Assembly (NCBI GenBank): GCA_017527495.1
Contig: JAFXPY010000016.1
Coordinates: forward strand, 1 to 55,603
Origin: Paludibacteraceae bacterium
GTDB lineage: Bacteria > Bacteroidota > Bacteroidia > Bacteroidales > Paludibacteraceae
DNA: 55,603 nucleotides
Direction of reading: 5' to 3'
Part shown: piece by piece, positions 16,643 through 25,780 of the stretch
How the letters are laid out: each line of letters starts with the position of its first letter
How positions within the stretch are numbered: position 1 is the first letter of the stretch
Translations under genes and position numbers: made by a program
The notes under the pieces: generated by a model
The model's database searches: none
Told to the model about the DNA's origin: nothing
The model's input: only the letters and a program-made list of their open reading frames with translations

Positions 16643-18123
16643 TTTTCAGCACTCTCATACAAAACTTCAAAGAATGGTTTGAACCCATTTTCACACAAGC
16701 AAATGGGGAATTTCTGTTCACCAACCTGCAATTTTGGTTTGTGTTCGTTTTCTTTTATGCACTATTCCTTGTCGTTCAACACCTACCCAAACGACAATTC
16801 ATGCTCGGCTATACTCTGCTGTTCAACCTGTTTTTTGCATGGAAAATCAGCGGACTGACAATGATTGTTTTGCCTGCAACAATTCTTCTCACCTACCTCA
16901 TCGGCCAGTTGATGAAACAAACAGAAGGCAAGACACGCACCACACTACTCGTTTTCGACATCGTAATTACCCTGCTCCCTCTGATAATATTCAAATACAA
17001 CAATATGCTGATAGGCGGACTCAACAGCCTGCTACACACCAATTTTCCTCTGCAAAAACTAATCATACCGATAGGTATATCATTCTACACACTGCAAGCA
17101 ATAAGTTATGCCGTCGATACCTACAAAAATAAATTCACTCTTGACACCACCCTGCTCGAATACTCATTCTACCTCACATTCTTTCCCCTCCTGCTTGCCG
17201 GACCTATCACACGCGCTGAGACACTCATACCACAACTGCAAAATCAACAACGGCCGGACACAAAACTCGTTTATGGCGGGATATGGCTTATCATGCTCGG
17301 ACTGGTAAAGAAATGCCTCTTTGCCGACTATATAGCCATCTATAACAATTGGATTTTCGAAGACCCGACAGGCTACACAAGCATTGAAATTCTGATGGCA
17401 CTGCTGGGATATATAGTACAAATCTATTACGATTTTTCCGGTTACTCAGACATAAGTATAGGTATTGCTGCCATTCTTGGGGTCCAACTCAAAGACAACT
17501 TTAATTTTCCGCTTAAATCGACTAATCTGACCGAATTTTGGCGCCGCTGGCATATCTCTTTGTCATCATGGGTGCGAGACTATATTTACATTCCGCTTGG
17601 CGGAAATAGAAAAGGCAAACTACTCATGTGCCTCAACCTCATCGTGGCAATGACAATTGCCGGACTATGGCACGGAGCCAACCTGACTTATATCGCATGG
17701 GGACTACTCAACGGCATCGTACTCGTTGGCCATAAACTATGCTTGCCACTCCTCAATAAAATACATGACAAATGGTACGTAAAAACAGTCAACTGGCTAC
17801 TGACAATAAGTTTTATCTCACTGACGATGGCATTCTTCGGAGCCGTCAATATTCAAGAATCAATACTCATCTTGCAGCGAAGCTTCAGCAATCTTGACAT
17901 TGCATACCTCATCACATTCTGCCAGACACGACCACTTTGGGTAGGTTTTGTTGCAGGAGGACTAATACTTCATCTTACGAGCGGACTATGGCACGAAAAA
18001 ACAAAACAATATTTCATTGATGCACCTTGGATAATAAAGATAGTCATTCTCATCATCGCAATACAAATCATTGTCAACATGAGCAATGAAGACATCCAAC
18101 CATTTATGTACATGCAATTCTAA
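16639..18123 (+). CDS. MBOAT-family membrane O-acyltransferase (AlgI/PatA/DltB type)
   Basis: 494 residues with about 10-12 membrane segments. Diagnostic motifs are FWRRWHISLSSWVRDYIYIP (His305) and GLWHGANLTYIAWG with the invariant MBOAT His345. AlgI-type proteins move acetyl groups from the cytoplasm through the membrane to an SGNH partner, which fits the gene that overlaps its start by 4 bp. The end lies 36 bp before the convergent gene at 18160. Confidence 0.92.
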   Translation: MIFSTLIQNFKEWFEPIFTQANGEFLFTNLQFWFVFVFFYALFLVVQHLPKRQFMLGYTLLFNLFFAWKISGLTMIVLPATILLTYLIGQLMKQTEGKTRTTLLVFDIVITLLPLIIFKYNNMLIGGLNSLLHTNFPLQKLIIPIGISFYTLQAISYAVDTYKNKFTLDTTLLEYSFYLTFFPLLLAGPITRAETLIPQLQNQQRPDTKLVYGGIWLIMLGLVKKCLFADYIAIYNNWIFEDPTGYTSIEILMALLGYIVQIYYDFSGYSDISIGIAAILGVQLKDNFNFPLKSTNLTEFWRRWHISLSSWVRDYIYIPLGGNRKGKLLMCLNLIVAMTIAGLWHGANLTYIAWGLLNGIVLVGHKLCLPLLNKIHDKWYVKTVNWLLTISFISLTMAFFGAVNIQESILILQRSFSNLDIAYLITFCQTRPLWVGFVAGGLILHLTSGLWHEKTKQYFIDAPWIIKIVILIIAIQIIVNMSNEDIQPFMYMQF

Positions 18124-18149
18124 AAGAAAACAGCCCAATCAATGGGCTG
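18124..18149 (-). terminator. Terminator for the minus-strand gene 18160-18999
   Basis: CAGCCCA (18131-18137) and TGGGCTG (18143-18149) form a 7-bp GC-rich stem with a 5-base loop. Read on the minus strand it is followed by TTTTCTTTTA. It lies between two converging genes and may also slow plus-strand transcription. Confidence 0.65.
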
Positions 18150-18159
18150 ATACAAGAAA

Positions 18160-18999
18160 TCAATAATAATATATTTCGCGAACAATCATCGACTTTGGAA
18201 CAAGATTCTTTTCGTCTGCCATCGCATTGAAATAAACGCAACAAACACGCCAATTGCCAAAGGCATCATACTGGTAGTACTTATTGTGAAGAATAGATTG
18301 CTGATAGACCACCTTACCTGAAAAAGTTTTAGGGAAACGGTGCGTTTGCATTGCGACATCACCTACTATATTATAACGATAATCAACGTGATAATACAAA
18401 ATTGAATCGTTACCTCTGTTTTTGTAGCGCCAATCGTATTCACTAACCAACTGATTACGCTCGTCATACTCCCGCAAATACTTCTCCTGTTTAGAATAGT
18501 AATTATTCATGTCAAGTTGGCAAACAAGATTTTCATTTTGGTCGTAATCATACTTAATGATTTGAATCAATTTACCATTGAAATCGTAACAAAACGCCTG
18601 CATACAAAGGTTTGTTTCCGGACTGATGTCATAACGAACAATAGACGAAATGACACCATTACCTTGAGTAATCTTTTTCTGAGCCAATTGACCCTGTTTA
18701 TTGTAACTATACGAAGTCGTTTCAACAATCGCACCAAATCGGTACGTCTCATGACGCGTGATGTAGCCAAACTGATTATAATAGGTAACACTTTTTATTG
18801 GTTCCTCACTGAAAACCACACCATTGTCGGAGCGGACAGCCATACTCTCGTAAGAGACAACATACCTCACACGACCTTTGAGATTGGCTTTTTGTAAATC
18901 ATTTTTGGGTGAAATATTATTTGATTGTGCAAAAGCAAACTCTGCAAAAAATACAGAGAAAAATATACAAATAAGCGAAAAAATAACCTTATAATTCAT
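18160..18999 (-). CDS. Secreted protein with YD/RHS-like repeats, function unknown
   Basis: 279 residues from ATG 18999 with a clear signal peptide (IFSLICIFFSVFFAEFAFAQ). An upstream ATG at 19110 would add 37 residues of hydrophobic, AT-rich sequence before that signal peptide and is rejected. The mature part carries repeated Y-x-x-x-G segments, for example YYNQFGYITRHE, YSYNKQGQLAQKK, YDFNGKLIQIIKYDY, YDERNQLVSEYDW and YQYDAFGNWRV. This is the spacing of YD/RHS-type beta-strand repeats, so a short curled beta structure outside the membrane is likely. It lacks the RHS cage-closing core and any toxin domain. Single gene with its own terminator. Confidence 0.7.
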   Translation of the reverse strand: MNYKVIFSLICIFFSVFFAEFAFAQSNNISPKNDLQKANLKGRVRYVVSYESMAVRSDNGVVFSEEPIKSVTYYNQFGYITRHETYRFGAIVETTSYSYNKQGQLAQKKITQGNGVISSIVRYDISPETNLCMQAFCYDFNGKLIQIIKYDYDQNENLVCQLDMNNYYSKQEKYLREYDERNQLVSEYDWRYKNRGNDSILYYHVDYRYNIVGDVAMQTHRFPKTFSGKVVYQQSILHNKYYQYDAFGNWRVCCVYFNAMADEKNLVPKSMIVREIYYY

Positions 19000-19116
19000 A
19001 ATCACTAAAACCGACTGCGAAATTACAAAAAAATGTTCATGCCACAAAATAAAGAATAAAAATAGGAAATAAAATGTTAAAAAAGGGAGAAAAAATAAAT
19101 ATTTTTTCAAAAATAT

Positions 19117-19147
19117 TTGGTTAATTGGAAAAAAAGCATTAATTTTG
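19117..19147 (+). promoter_or_regulatory. Promoter of the tRNA-Arg gene
   Basis: TTG at 19117-19119, a 20-bp spacer and TAATTTTG at 19140-19147 give a full Bacteroidetes promoter. About 60 bases separate the predicted start from the mature tRNA 5' end. Confidence 0.65.
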
Positions 19148-19210
19148 CAACCGCTTTTGAGAAGGACACTATTTTAAAGTAAATAGCTGGTTATTGAAAG
19201 TAAACATTTT

Positions 19211-19284
19211 GGCCCATTAGCTCAACTGAATAGAGTATCTGACTACGGATCAGAAGGTTGCAGGTTTGAATCCTGCATGGGTCA
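19211..19284 (+). tRNA. tRNA-Arg (anticodon ACG)
   Basis: A 74-base cloverleaf: acceptor GGCCCAT pairs with ATGGGTC (one G-T pair), D arm AGCTCAACTGAATAGAGT, anticodon stem TCTGA/TCAGA with loop CTACGGA (anticodon ACG), T arm GCAGG TTTGAAT CCTGC, discriminator A. CCA is not encoded. It reads CGN arginine codons after A34-to-I editing by TadA. It stands alone with its own promoter and terminator. Confidence 0.95.
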
Positions 19285-19290
19285 CAAAAA

Positions 19291-19320
19291 AATCTGCAAA
19301 CAATTGCAGATTTTTTTGTT
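19291..19320 (+). terminator. Terminator of the tRNA gene
   Basis: AATCTGCAA (19291-19299), loop ACAA, TTGCAGATT (19304-19312), then a T run to 19317. It starts 7 bases after the tRNA 3' end. Confidence 0.85.
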
Positions 19321-19332
19321 TTTAAAATTCTA

Positions 19333-19424
19333 TTAAAAGATATTCCCTAAGCGAAATCTCAGACAAAATGAAAGGCGAAAAATTAAAGATGAAAGTTTCC
19401 AACTTAAAAGATATTCCCTAAGGG
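19333..19424. repeat. CCCTAAGGG repeat block, copy B
   Basis: It begins and ends with TTAAAAGATATTCCCTAA-type units enclosing AAAATGAAAGGCGAAAAATT. It is the reverse complement of the block at 3179-3288 with a deletion of the TTGAAAATTGAAAA run. It lies downstream of the tRNA terminator, between converging units. Confidence 0.55.
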
Positions 19425-19459
19425 AAACATGGATTTTTTGACAGCAATAGTTTTGCAAT

Positions 19460-20284
19460 CTAATTTATTTCGTTCCGCAATTGCTTCATTACTTGCCAAA
19501 AACCACGAGGCAAACGACCTTTCATTTCTGCAATGATATATTCAGGTATGTCCTTATAGAATGCTTGTGCTATACCACCAGTGATACATGCAAGAGTGTC
19601 GCTGTCGCCACCTAACGATACGGCAAGGCGAATGGCTGACTCAAAATCAGTACTATCAAGAAAAGCACATATTGCTTCGGGCACAGTTCCTTGGCATGAG
19701 CCATCCCATTTATATACTTCTCTTATCTCATCACAAGTACGATGTAAGTTATAACCAAATTCTTTTTCCACATAATCACGAATTTCGTCTTTTGTCTTAC
19801 CACTTAAAGCAAGGAATATTGCAGCTGCAGTGGCTTGTGCTCCTTTTATTCCCTCCGGGTGATTATGCGTTATTAGTGCAGATTGTTTGGCAAGCTCAAG
19901 AGCTTCATCAAGCGTCTTTGCCGCCCAACCGCAAGCCGAAACACGCATTGCCGAACCATTACCCCATGAATTATAAGGTTGTCGAACACCATTTTTAGGA
20001 AAGAAAAGCCAATTATAAAACATTGAGCCATAACCACCTTCAGGATTGCGATATTTATTACCCCAATCCACAAATTTGTTTTCAAGCGATTCTTGCGAGC
20101 GATCTGTATTAGCGAGCCAATCAGCCACGGCAATAGTCATAACACTATCATCTGTGAAAATAGACTCTGAACAGAAAAAGGGAAAATCTGTTTTTTTAGT
20201 GTTATCAAATTCATAGATAGAACCGACTGTGTCACCGATTAATGCTCCAAGGCAAGGATAAATAGTAGAATCAATGGTTTTCAT
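19460..20284 (-). CDS. ADP-ribosylglycohydrolase family protein
   Basis: 274 residues from ATG 20284 (a 3-codon-longer frame would need TTG). An all-helical DraG/ARH-like fold is marked by the metal-binding FTDDSVMTIAVADWL near the N-terminus and SLGGDSDTLACITGGIAQAF near the C-terminus, with GNGSAMRVS between. These Asp/Thr groups hold the two Mg2+ ions that cleave ADP-ribose from proteins or small molecules. No ADP-ribosyltransferase, toxin or phage gene lies beside it, so a housekeeping role in ADP-ribose metabolism is more likely than immunity to a neighbouring toxin. Confidence 0.92.
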   Translation of the reverse strand: MKTIDSTIYPCLGALIGDTVGSIYEFDNTKKTDFPFFCSESIFTDDSVMTIAVADWLANTDRSQESLENKFVDWGNKYRNPEGGYGSMFYNWLFFPKNGVRQPYNSWGNGSAMRVSACGWAAKTLDEALELAKQSALITHNHPEGIKGAQATAAAIFLALSGKTKDEIRDYVEKEFGYNLHRTCDEIREVYKWDGSCQGTVPEAICAFLDSTDFESAIRLAVSLGGDSDTLACITGGIAQAFYKDIPEYIIAEMKGRLPRGFWQVMKQLRNEIN

Positions 20285-20511
20285 AACAAACAATCATTTA
20301 GTTTTATAATTAAAAGGTTATTTTTTCAGCAATTGATGTTAAAAATAATAAAGATTCCTATCCAAATCAGCAAATTTAATAAATAGAGAATCAAAGATAA
20401 AGGATCAATAGAGTTCATAGTTGCAAAAGAATTTTAAATTCGATTGCAAAATTAATGCTTGCAACTGCCAAAACTTGTCATTTGCCGATAAAAAAAATAC
20501 TTATTACTGAT

Positions 20512-21426
20512 TTATATTTGTTTTCCGTGCTGCACTCGCCAGATTTGGTAGGTATTCACGAGATTTTGCCAAAGCACATACATGCTTGGTCCGATTGCCG
20601 CAATAGGGCCTGTGGCTCCAAGGTAGGTTTGCGTCATCCAGATGGCGAGTATATTATTTTTTTGTCCTAACGCCTGCCCTGCTGATATTCTGTCGTTATA
20701 TGGTTGTCCGACTTTCTTGCCTATGATAAACAATGCTATTGTGATTACAAGTGAGCCTACAGCAAGAGCGATGGCAATAAGTCCATTATATTCGTCCTCA
20801 ACGAGGGATTGTACAGTACGGGCTGACACAATAGCTATTGATAGTGCCAATATATAGAAATCAACATTTTTATATTTCAGGCAAATCGCAACAAATTTAG
20901 GTGCTATTTTTTGCATCAGGAAGGCAACAGCAAGCGGTCCTAACAAGAGCGGAAAGACACGACTTATTATGGTCAGAAAACCTGTCAGAAAATCAGGGTG
21001 CACATCACTTTCAACTATCAGTGGAAAGAGAATCGGCACAACGATTGAGACTGCCAAGTTTGAAATGACTGTAAAAGCTGTGAGACTCTCCACCTCGCCT
21101 CCTAATTTGCTTGTTATCACTGCTGCGGCAATGGCTGTTGGAGCGAGCACGCACACCATCATACCTTGCGCAAGGACATTGTCTATTGGCCGGAAGATTG
21201 CATAAAGCAGCAAGCTACCTCCAATTTGAATTAGCAATACCCACAAATGCCATAGTTTGAAACGGAGTTTAGACGGATTGATTTTGCAAAAGGCAAGAAA
21301 CATCATCACTGCCAAAAGATAGGGGGTCATACTGCCATATTCGGCCAGGTATTTATATGCCAAACAGCCTACCAATATGGCAAGAGGCAAAATATAAGTC
21401 CTGACAATATTCAGTAAATGTTTCAA
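20512..21426 (-). CDS. Bile acid:Na+ symporter (BASS/SBF) family transporter
   Basis: 304 residues with 9-10 hydrophobic helices. FCKINPSKLRFKL, the cytosolic-loop pattern APTAIAAAVITSKLGGEVE and the second helix-crossing motif LGQKNNILAIW (AGQALGQKNN) are typical of COG0385 BASS proteins. The substrate may be a bile acid, pantoate, pyruvate or another organic anion. It ends a tightly packed minus-strand row, 6 bp after the Wzi-like gene, so cotranscription with envelope genes is likely. The C-terminal tail is short and polar. Confidence 0.82.
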   Translation of the reverse strand: MKHLLNIVRTYILPLAILVGCLAYKYLAEYGSMTPYLLAVMMFLAFCKINPSKLRFKLWHLWVLLIQIGGSLLLYAIFRPIDNVLAQGMMVCVLAPTAIAAAVITSKLGGEVESLTAFTVISNLAVSIVVPILFPLIVESDVHPDFLTGFLTIISRVFPLLLGPLAVAFLMQKIAPKFVAICLKYKNVDFYILALSIAIVSARTVQSLVEDEYNGLIAIALAVGSLVITIALFIIGKKVGQPYNDRISAGQALGQKNNILAIWMTQTYLGATGPIAAIGPSMYVLWQNLVNTYQIWRVQHGKQI

Positions 21427-21432
21427 GATTTA

Positions 21433-23256
21433 TCAGAAACTAAATGTTAATCCGGCTGTAAAGGTAATGTTTTTTCCTTGATAGAATACCGGACAATATC
21501 GATTGAGATAATACGCTTTCAGTTCATTGCCTTCAAGTTTATTCCCTACTGCGAGCAATGTTCCGTCAGTGTTTCGTCCTCTGTCTTCTGCTTCGATAGC
21601 CTCAGATGTTGGAGCATAGGCTTGTGCATGGTTGTAGGACAGATTGATGTGTGCAAAACAGTTGTTGAAAATTTCGTATAACGCATCAAAGGCAAAAGTG
21701 TTGTTTTGGTATATCTTGTCTTTGAATGGTTTTTGTGATATGATTTGAATTATGTCTCGACGCAAATAGTCGTAACTATTATATTTGATGTCGTTTGTGT
21801 AGGAGAGTCGGAAAAACAATCCCCGAATAGGTTTGTATTCGAGCGCTGCATATATATTTTGTGCATTATCACCCATATAATTTCCCATTAGATAGGAATT
21901 TGATGTATATGCCAGCTCGCGAATTGATTGCTTGTAGCACGCAATATTTGTTCGTGTAAATTCAGCTTTGAGTGATAGGTCTTTGAGTGGCCAGTTGGTG
22001 AGATTGAGTCCAACTTGATAGGAGAAGGGGTTGCGTTGTTCGTTTGATTTTTTTAATCGTTCGAATCTAAATTCGTCCAAATAGATTGAGCCATAAAGGT
22101 GTAAATGTTTGAGATTGCGGGTACTGATGAGGAAAAACACTTGTGAATTCTGATTTTGTGTTCCGGTTCCTTTTGTCATCAGGTGGTCAAGCGATTTGAA
22201 GAAAGCAATAGGGATGAAATATGCGGCTTGCACATTGCGTTCGGCATATACTATTGAATTACCTATAGAGAGGTCAAGATGATGAACAGGTCGGAAAGTT
22301 AGTAAGTTGGCAGCCATAAACTTATTGGCCTGACGATATTGATGTGATGTTTCGTCAATTCGTTCTTGTTCGATATAGTAGTTTGCCGAGTCAAGCACAT
22401 TACTTACAAGCCATGCGTGATAGTAGTTGAATTCAAACCACCATACTGGCTTGAGATTTAGTGTAACCATAGGTACTGAAGGTGCATGTCCGGAAACTAT
22501 ATTAGAGCTAATCGGGCTATATCCCCATTGTATATTGTCTTTCATAATACCGATGCTTCCCCACCATGTGTATGCGCTTATTCCTGCTCTTACGTCGCTG
22601 AAATCGCCGCCATAATTAGCTTCTTTATATTCTCTGCCGGGGATATTATTCAGGTAGAGTGGTTGAGCGAGTCGGGCGCCGTTGCGCTTGTCGGCTTTGG
22701 TTTCAAAATATTTGTCTTTCAGTCCGAGTGTGCCGTTGTATGATTGGTCGCGTACACTTCCCCATATCGACACATGATTGACTATTGTTGCTTGCAATTC
22801 GGCTCCGTACCACCGATTCATAAGCATGCCTTTTTTGTTCACAATCAGGTCCATTCCCAAAATAGGTGTTATGCGAAGTTTGAAGTTCTTTTTCGGGCTT
22901 AAGTAATGGAACGATGGTTGCGCAAGACTTAGATTGAAAGTCTTATGATTTGTCCATTGCACCCAATTGTTGGGGATGGTGTCACATTCGAGAGCGAGGT
23001 CGTTGAGGTAGAATTCTATTTCTTGATGCTGACGTTTGGACAAAAGTGAATCTTTTGCGAGTGCCTCGGTGAGTTTTTGCGCAATCAAAACGCGTGAATA
23101 TGGCTTGACAGCAGTATTCATGTCAATGATTTGGTCACCGACAAGTTCGTCAATCAAAGAATACACCTGTGTGTAATTCACATTCTGCGGTATTTCTTGA
23201 GCGACAAGGCTCAATACCATCAGACAATTCAAAATAAGTAATGAAAATTTTTTCAT
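21433..23256 (-). CDS. Wzi-like outer-membrane capsule-assembly protein
   Basis: 607 residues with a signal peptide (LLILNCLMVLSLVAQ). The N-terminal part contains YTQVYSLIDELVGDQIIDMN and KPYSRVLIAQKLTEAL, a helical region found in Bacteroidetes 'capsule assembly Wzi family' proteins. The rest alternates beta-strands with aromatic ends (FFRLSYTNDIKYNSYDYL) and ends ITFTAGLTFSF, a terminal Phe as in outer-membrane barrels. E. coli Wzi is a barrel lectin that ties capsule to the surface. The sugar-transferase gene just upstream (39 bp) supports a surface-polysaccharide role. Confidence 0.72.
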   Translation of the reverse strand: MKKFSLLILNCLMVLSLVAQEIPQNVNYTQVYSLIDELVGDQIIDMNTAVKPYSRVLIAQKLTEALAKDSLLSKRQHQEIEFYLNDLALECDTIPNNWVQWTNHKTFNLSLAQPSFHYLSPKKNFKLRITPILGMDLIVNKKGMLMNRWYGAELQATIVNHVSIWGSVRDQSYNGTLGLKDKYFETKADKRNGARLAQPLYLNNIPGREYKEANYGGDFSDVRAGISAYTWWGSIGIMKDNIQWGYSPISSNIVSGHAPSVPMVTLNLKPVWWFEFNYYHAWLVSNVLDSANYYIEQERIDETSHQYRQANKFMAANLLTFRPVHHLDLSIGNSIVYAERNVQAAYFIPIAFFKSLDHLMTKGTGTQNQNSQVFFLISTRNLKHLHLYGSIYLDEFRFERLKKSNEQRNPFSYQVGLNLTNWPLKDLSLKAEFTRTNIACYKQSIRELAYTSNSYLMGNYMGDNAQNIYAALEYKPIRGLFFRLSYTNDIKYNSYDYLRRDIIQIISQKPFKDKIYQNNTFAFDALYEIFNNCFAHINLSYNHAQAYAPTSEAIEAEDRGRNTDGTLLAVGNKLEGNELKAYYLNRYCPVFYQGKNITFTAGLTFSF

Positions 23257-23295
23257 ATCAAATGAACAAATGGAAAAATGAACAAATGGTAAATA

Positions 23296-24840
23296 TCAGT
23301 GGCTTCTCGCTCGTTTGAATAGTATCGTATAGACTATTTTCCAGAAGTATTGCCAATCGGTTTTCCTCACTCCTTGCGTCTGGCACAGCTTGAGATATTT
23401 CATTTCCGATACTTGTATTTCATCAAGTGTCTTTGGCATATCTGCATAGAATGGCGGCAATAGTCCGGGCTTAAATTGTGTACGAAGTTCTTGCAGTTCT
23501 TGCGAATAGAGATTAAAATACTGCTGGCTGAGCGGTCGTACACCGACAAACTTCATCTCACCTTTAAACAGATTGATGAACATAGGCAACTCGTCAAGCC
23601 AGTATTTACGCAAAAAACGCCCCATTGTGGTAACACGGATGTCGTGATTGAATTTTCCTCCTTCTTGCAGACTATATCGATCGTAGATATATTGTTGCAG
23701 AAATTCGGAATAAGGGTGCATGGTACGGAATTTATACACCATGAATTTCTTGCCATTTTTCCCTACTCTATTGAGTTTGACGAGCGGTCCGTACATTCTT
23801 TTTCTAACCGAAACAGGACGGAAGCTGCGTCTTGCCACAACATAAATCATGTCATCGGCTTTATGTTCCTCTATGATTTCGAAGCCACAATAGCACAACC
23901 TTCCCAATACCTCAGCCTTCGAGAGGACTCTACTCTTTCCTCCTGTCAGATCGAAATAGAAACGACTTGTAGCCATCACCTTTGGCATCACACGACGAAA
24001 AAGAAAATCAAATGAATAAAATATCCAATCTATAACAGGAGGAAATTTTTCAAGAAAATTCTTTTTCCACACACTTTTGGGCAGAAAACAACATATATAC
24101 AATCCATTGTCAGGCAATTTGTCGTTCACTACTCCAAAAATTTTGTTTATGCCACGGATTTGAGTAAGTGGTGTCAGGTGAATGATTGCATCATAGCGAT
24201 AGTACTGCAATTTCTGGAAGTTGAATACCTTATCTGTATCGACAACATAAGTGTTGGTTGATTTGACATCAACATATTTATGTATGAAATTCCATGCTTT
24301 TTCTGAAGATTTATTGATGATTATCTTCTGCAATTCAAGCGCCGAATGTTCGTCAAGTTGTTGAGGTTCATGCAGCACTTTTTGCGGACCTCTTTCAGGT
24401 GCGCGTTCTACTTCGTCGTCTTCTGAAGTTGCATACTTATAGGCATAGGCAAACAAGATAAAGAGGAAATTAAATATAAGCACAAAGAGCCAGATAGTAA
24501 GCAACACCCATATTGAATAGTGCATTTCTTTCGATGCAATTTCCATATAGGCGTACATACCGGCAAAAACAACTGCTGCACACAAGAGCAAGCGGTAGAT
24601 ATGCGAGCTCAGACGGAGAAATTTAACTGTTACATAACGATGAGTAAAGTAACCTCCCAAGATCCATGCTACAGAAAATATGATGGCAAAAACATCATAT
24701 TTCTGAAAAGGTATGTTTGTTGACAACGGGAACCACATCAGCACAACAAAAAAACTGAGTGCTAACAAGATTATATCTACAAACAAGTACCTAAAATAGG
24801 GTTTATAGAAAAAGAATTGCAGTATTTTATTTCCCTTCAT
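23296..24840 (-). CDS. Polyprenyl-phosphate sugar-1-phosphate transferase (bacterial sugar transferase family)
   Basis: 514 residues from ATG 24840; a longer frame needs TTG. Four or five N-terminal membrane helices (to about 130), a Rossmann-like middle part (about 180-290) and a C-terminal catalytic domain from about 350: KFMVYKFRTMHPYSEFLQ, RVTTMGRFLRKYWLDELPMF, NLFKGEMKFVGVRPLSQQ and QFKPGLLPPFYAD. These are the PF02397 signatures that place a sugar-1-phosphate on undecaprenyl phosphate at the inner membrane, the first step of O-antigen or capsule units. The final part is PPFY-x-D rather than GI-x-G-x-W, so the acceptor may be unusual. Confidence 0.85.
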   Translation of the reverse strand: MKGNKILQFFFYKPYFRYLFVDIILLALSFFVVLMWFPLSTNIPFQKYDVFAIIFSVAWILGGYFTHRYVTVKFLRLSSHIYRLLLCAAVVFAGMYAYMEIASKEMHYSIWVLLTIWLFVLIFNFLFILFAYAYKYATSEDDEVERAPERGPQKVLHEPQQLDEHSALELQKIIINKSSEKAWNFIHKYVDVKSTNTYVVDTDKVFNFQKLQYYRYDAIIHLTPLTQIRGINKIFGVVNDKLPDNGLYICCFLPKSVWKKNFLEKFPPVIDWIFYSFDFLFRRVMPKVMATSRFYFDLTGGKSRVLSKAEVLGRLCYCGFEIIEEHKADDMIYVVARRSFRPVSVRKRMYGPLVKLNRVGKNGKKFMVYKFRTMHPYSEFLQQYIYDRYSLQEGGKFNHDIRVTTMGRFLRKYWLDELPMFINLFKGEMKFVGVRPLSQQYFNLYSQELQELRTQFKPGLLPPFYADMPKTLDEIQVSEMKYLKLCQTQGVRKTDWQYFWKIVYTILFKRARSH

Positions 24841-24886
24841 AAAACAAAGCAATTGATTGTGTTTTTCTTTGCGTTGGCTTATATTG

Positions 24887-24923
24887 AATAACGGAAATAT
24901 CCGTGTCGGACATTTCCGTTATT
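24887..24923. terminator. Hairpin between ompH-like and sugar transferase genes
   Basis: AATAACGGAAAT (24887-24898) and ATTTCCGTTATT (24912-24923) form a perfect 12-bp stem; the 13-base loop ATCCGTGTCGGAC itself contains a TCCG/CGGA pair. It lies just after the OmpH-like stop at 24931. No strong T run follows, so partial termination or mRNA-end protection is possible. Confidence 0.6.
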
Positions 24924-24930
24924 AATTTCT

Positions 24931-25530
24931 TTATTGTTTTTCTGAACGACGATTCAAATTGCCGATAACTTCATCTGTAATGTCATAACCCTCTACGGCA
25001 GTCAAAATAACGGCTCGGTCGAGAATCATCTCATACTTGCCATCTGCATTGTACTCTTTAAGATAATTCTGAAGTGTATCACCATATTGTTGTTCAAGTT
25101 TTTGCGTTTTGAGTGAAAATTCTTGCACCTTCTTTGCATAATCTTGCTGAATTTGCTGGCTTTTGCGTTGCAGGTCATTATACTGACTTTCTGCACTTGC
25201 CTGCGATAAGAATGCTTCATTCTTTACTTTTTCCTGAAACTTGGCAGCCTCTGCCTCGAGTGATTTTTGTCTTGCCTCAAATTCGCGTTCTATTTTGGCT
25301 TGCTCTACTCGCAAATCTTCCATTGCACGAACTGCAGGCTTGTACTCAACTGTAAATCGTGCGATGTCCATATAAGCTATTTTGATGTGATCCTTTTGCG
25401 AAGACACCCCGCTCACAATCGAATCTTTGATTTGAACTACTTCTTCCGTGTTCTCTGCCTGTTTGTTGCATGCACCGAACATCATTACGACTGAACCAAA
25501 TACTAATAAATTAAAAAAAAGTTTTTTCAT
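24931..25530 (-). CDS. OmpH/Skp-family periplasmic chaperone-like lipoprotein
   Basis: 199 residues with a lipoprotein signal (VVMMFGACNK). Then KIAYMDIARFTVEY, the usual OmpH start strand, and a long coiled coil from about 75 to 155 rich in Q, E, K and A, closing with YNADGKYEMILDRAVILTAV, the conserved Skp/OmpH end strand. Skp trimers hold unfolded outer-membrane proteins in the periplasm. The Cys after the signal makes this form lipid-anchored, unlike E. coli Skp. It follows a small single-helix membrane protein by 14 bp. Confidence 0.88.
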   Translation of the reverse strand: MKKLFFNLLVFGSVVMMFGACNKQAENTEEVVQIKDSIVSGVSSQKDHIKIAYMDIARFTVEYKPAVRAMEDLRVEQAKIEREFEARQKSLEAEAAKFQEKVKNEAFLSQASAESQYNDLQRKSQQIQQDYAKKVQEFSLKTQKLEQQYGDTLQNYLKEYNADGKYEMILDRAVILTAVEGYDITDEVIGNLNRRSEKQ

Positions 25531-25544
25531 TGATTATGTTATTT

Positions 25545-25760
25545 TTACAAATTATTTACATCTATACGCAAATGATTTTCGTTTTGAGCTTGCCTGTCTT
25601 GACTATTTACACACGATATGCCGCGCTCACGCATTGCTTTACTCTGACTTATGTGCTGGCTCGAAAACTTGCCATTACGCTTTACTATCACTCTGACACT
25701 CAGCAGAATAAAAGCAAGCAAGAGGAACAAAACTGTTATTATGAGTACTGACCAAAACAT
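25545..25760 (-). CDS. Conserved small single-helix membrane protein
   Basis: 71 residues: an N-terminal helix (VLIITVLFLLLAFILLSVRV) followed by a basic GKFSSQHISQSKAMRERGIS and CVNSQDRQAQNE. The pattern hydrophobic helix, K-x-G-K-F-x-x-x-H-I, then AMRERGISC is one I recognise from short Bacteroidetes membrane proteins of unknown function. ATG 25760 follows a good promoter by about 20 bp, and the OmpH-like gene begins 14 bp after the stop, so it is probably the first gene of that unit. Confidence 0.75.
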   Translation of the reverse strand: MFWSVLIITVLFLLLAFILLSVRVIVKRNGKFSSQHISQSKAMRERGISCVNSQDRQAQNENHLRIDVNNL

Positions 25761-25780
25761 CTCATTGCATTAAAAACGTG

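Noticed and set aside
19460-20284. ADP-ribosylglycohydrolase as antidote of a DarT-like toxin
   Set aside because: It has no macrodomain, and no ADP-ribosyltransferase gene lies beside it.
23476-24015. 179-residue plus-strand frame
   Set aside because: It is antisense to the well supported sugar transferase and has no promoter or family features. The same holds for frames opposite nrdD (38107-38622) and the lyase (41674-42165).
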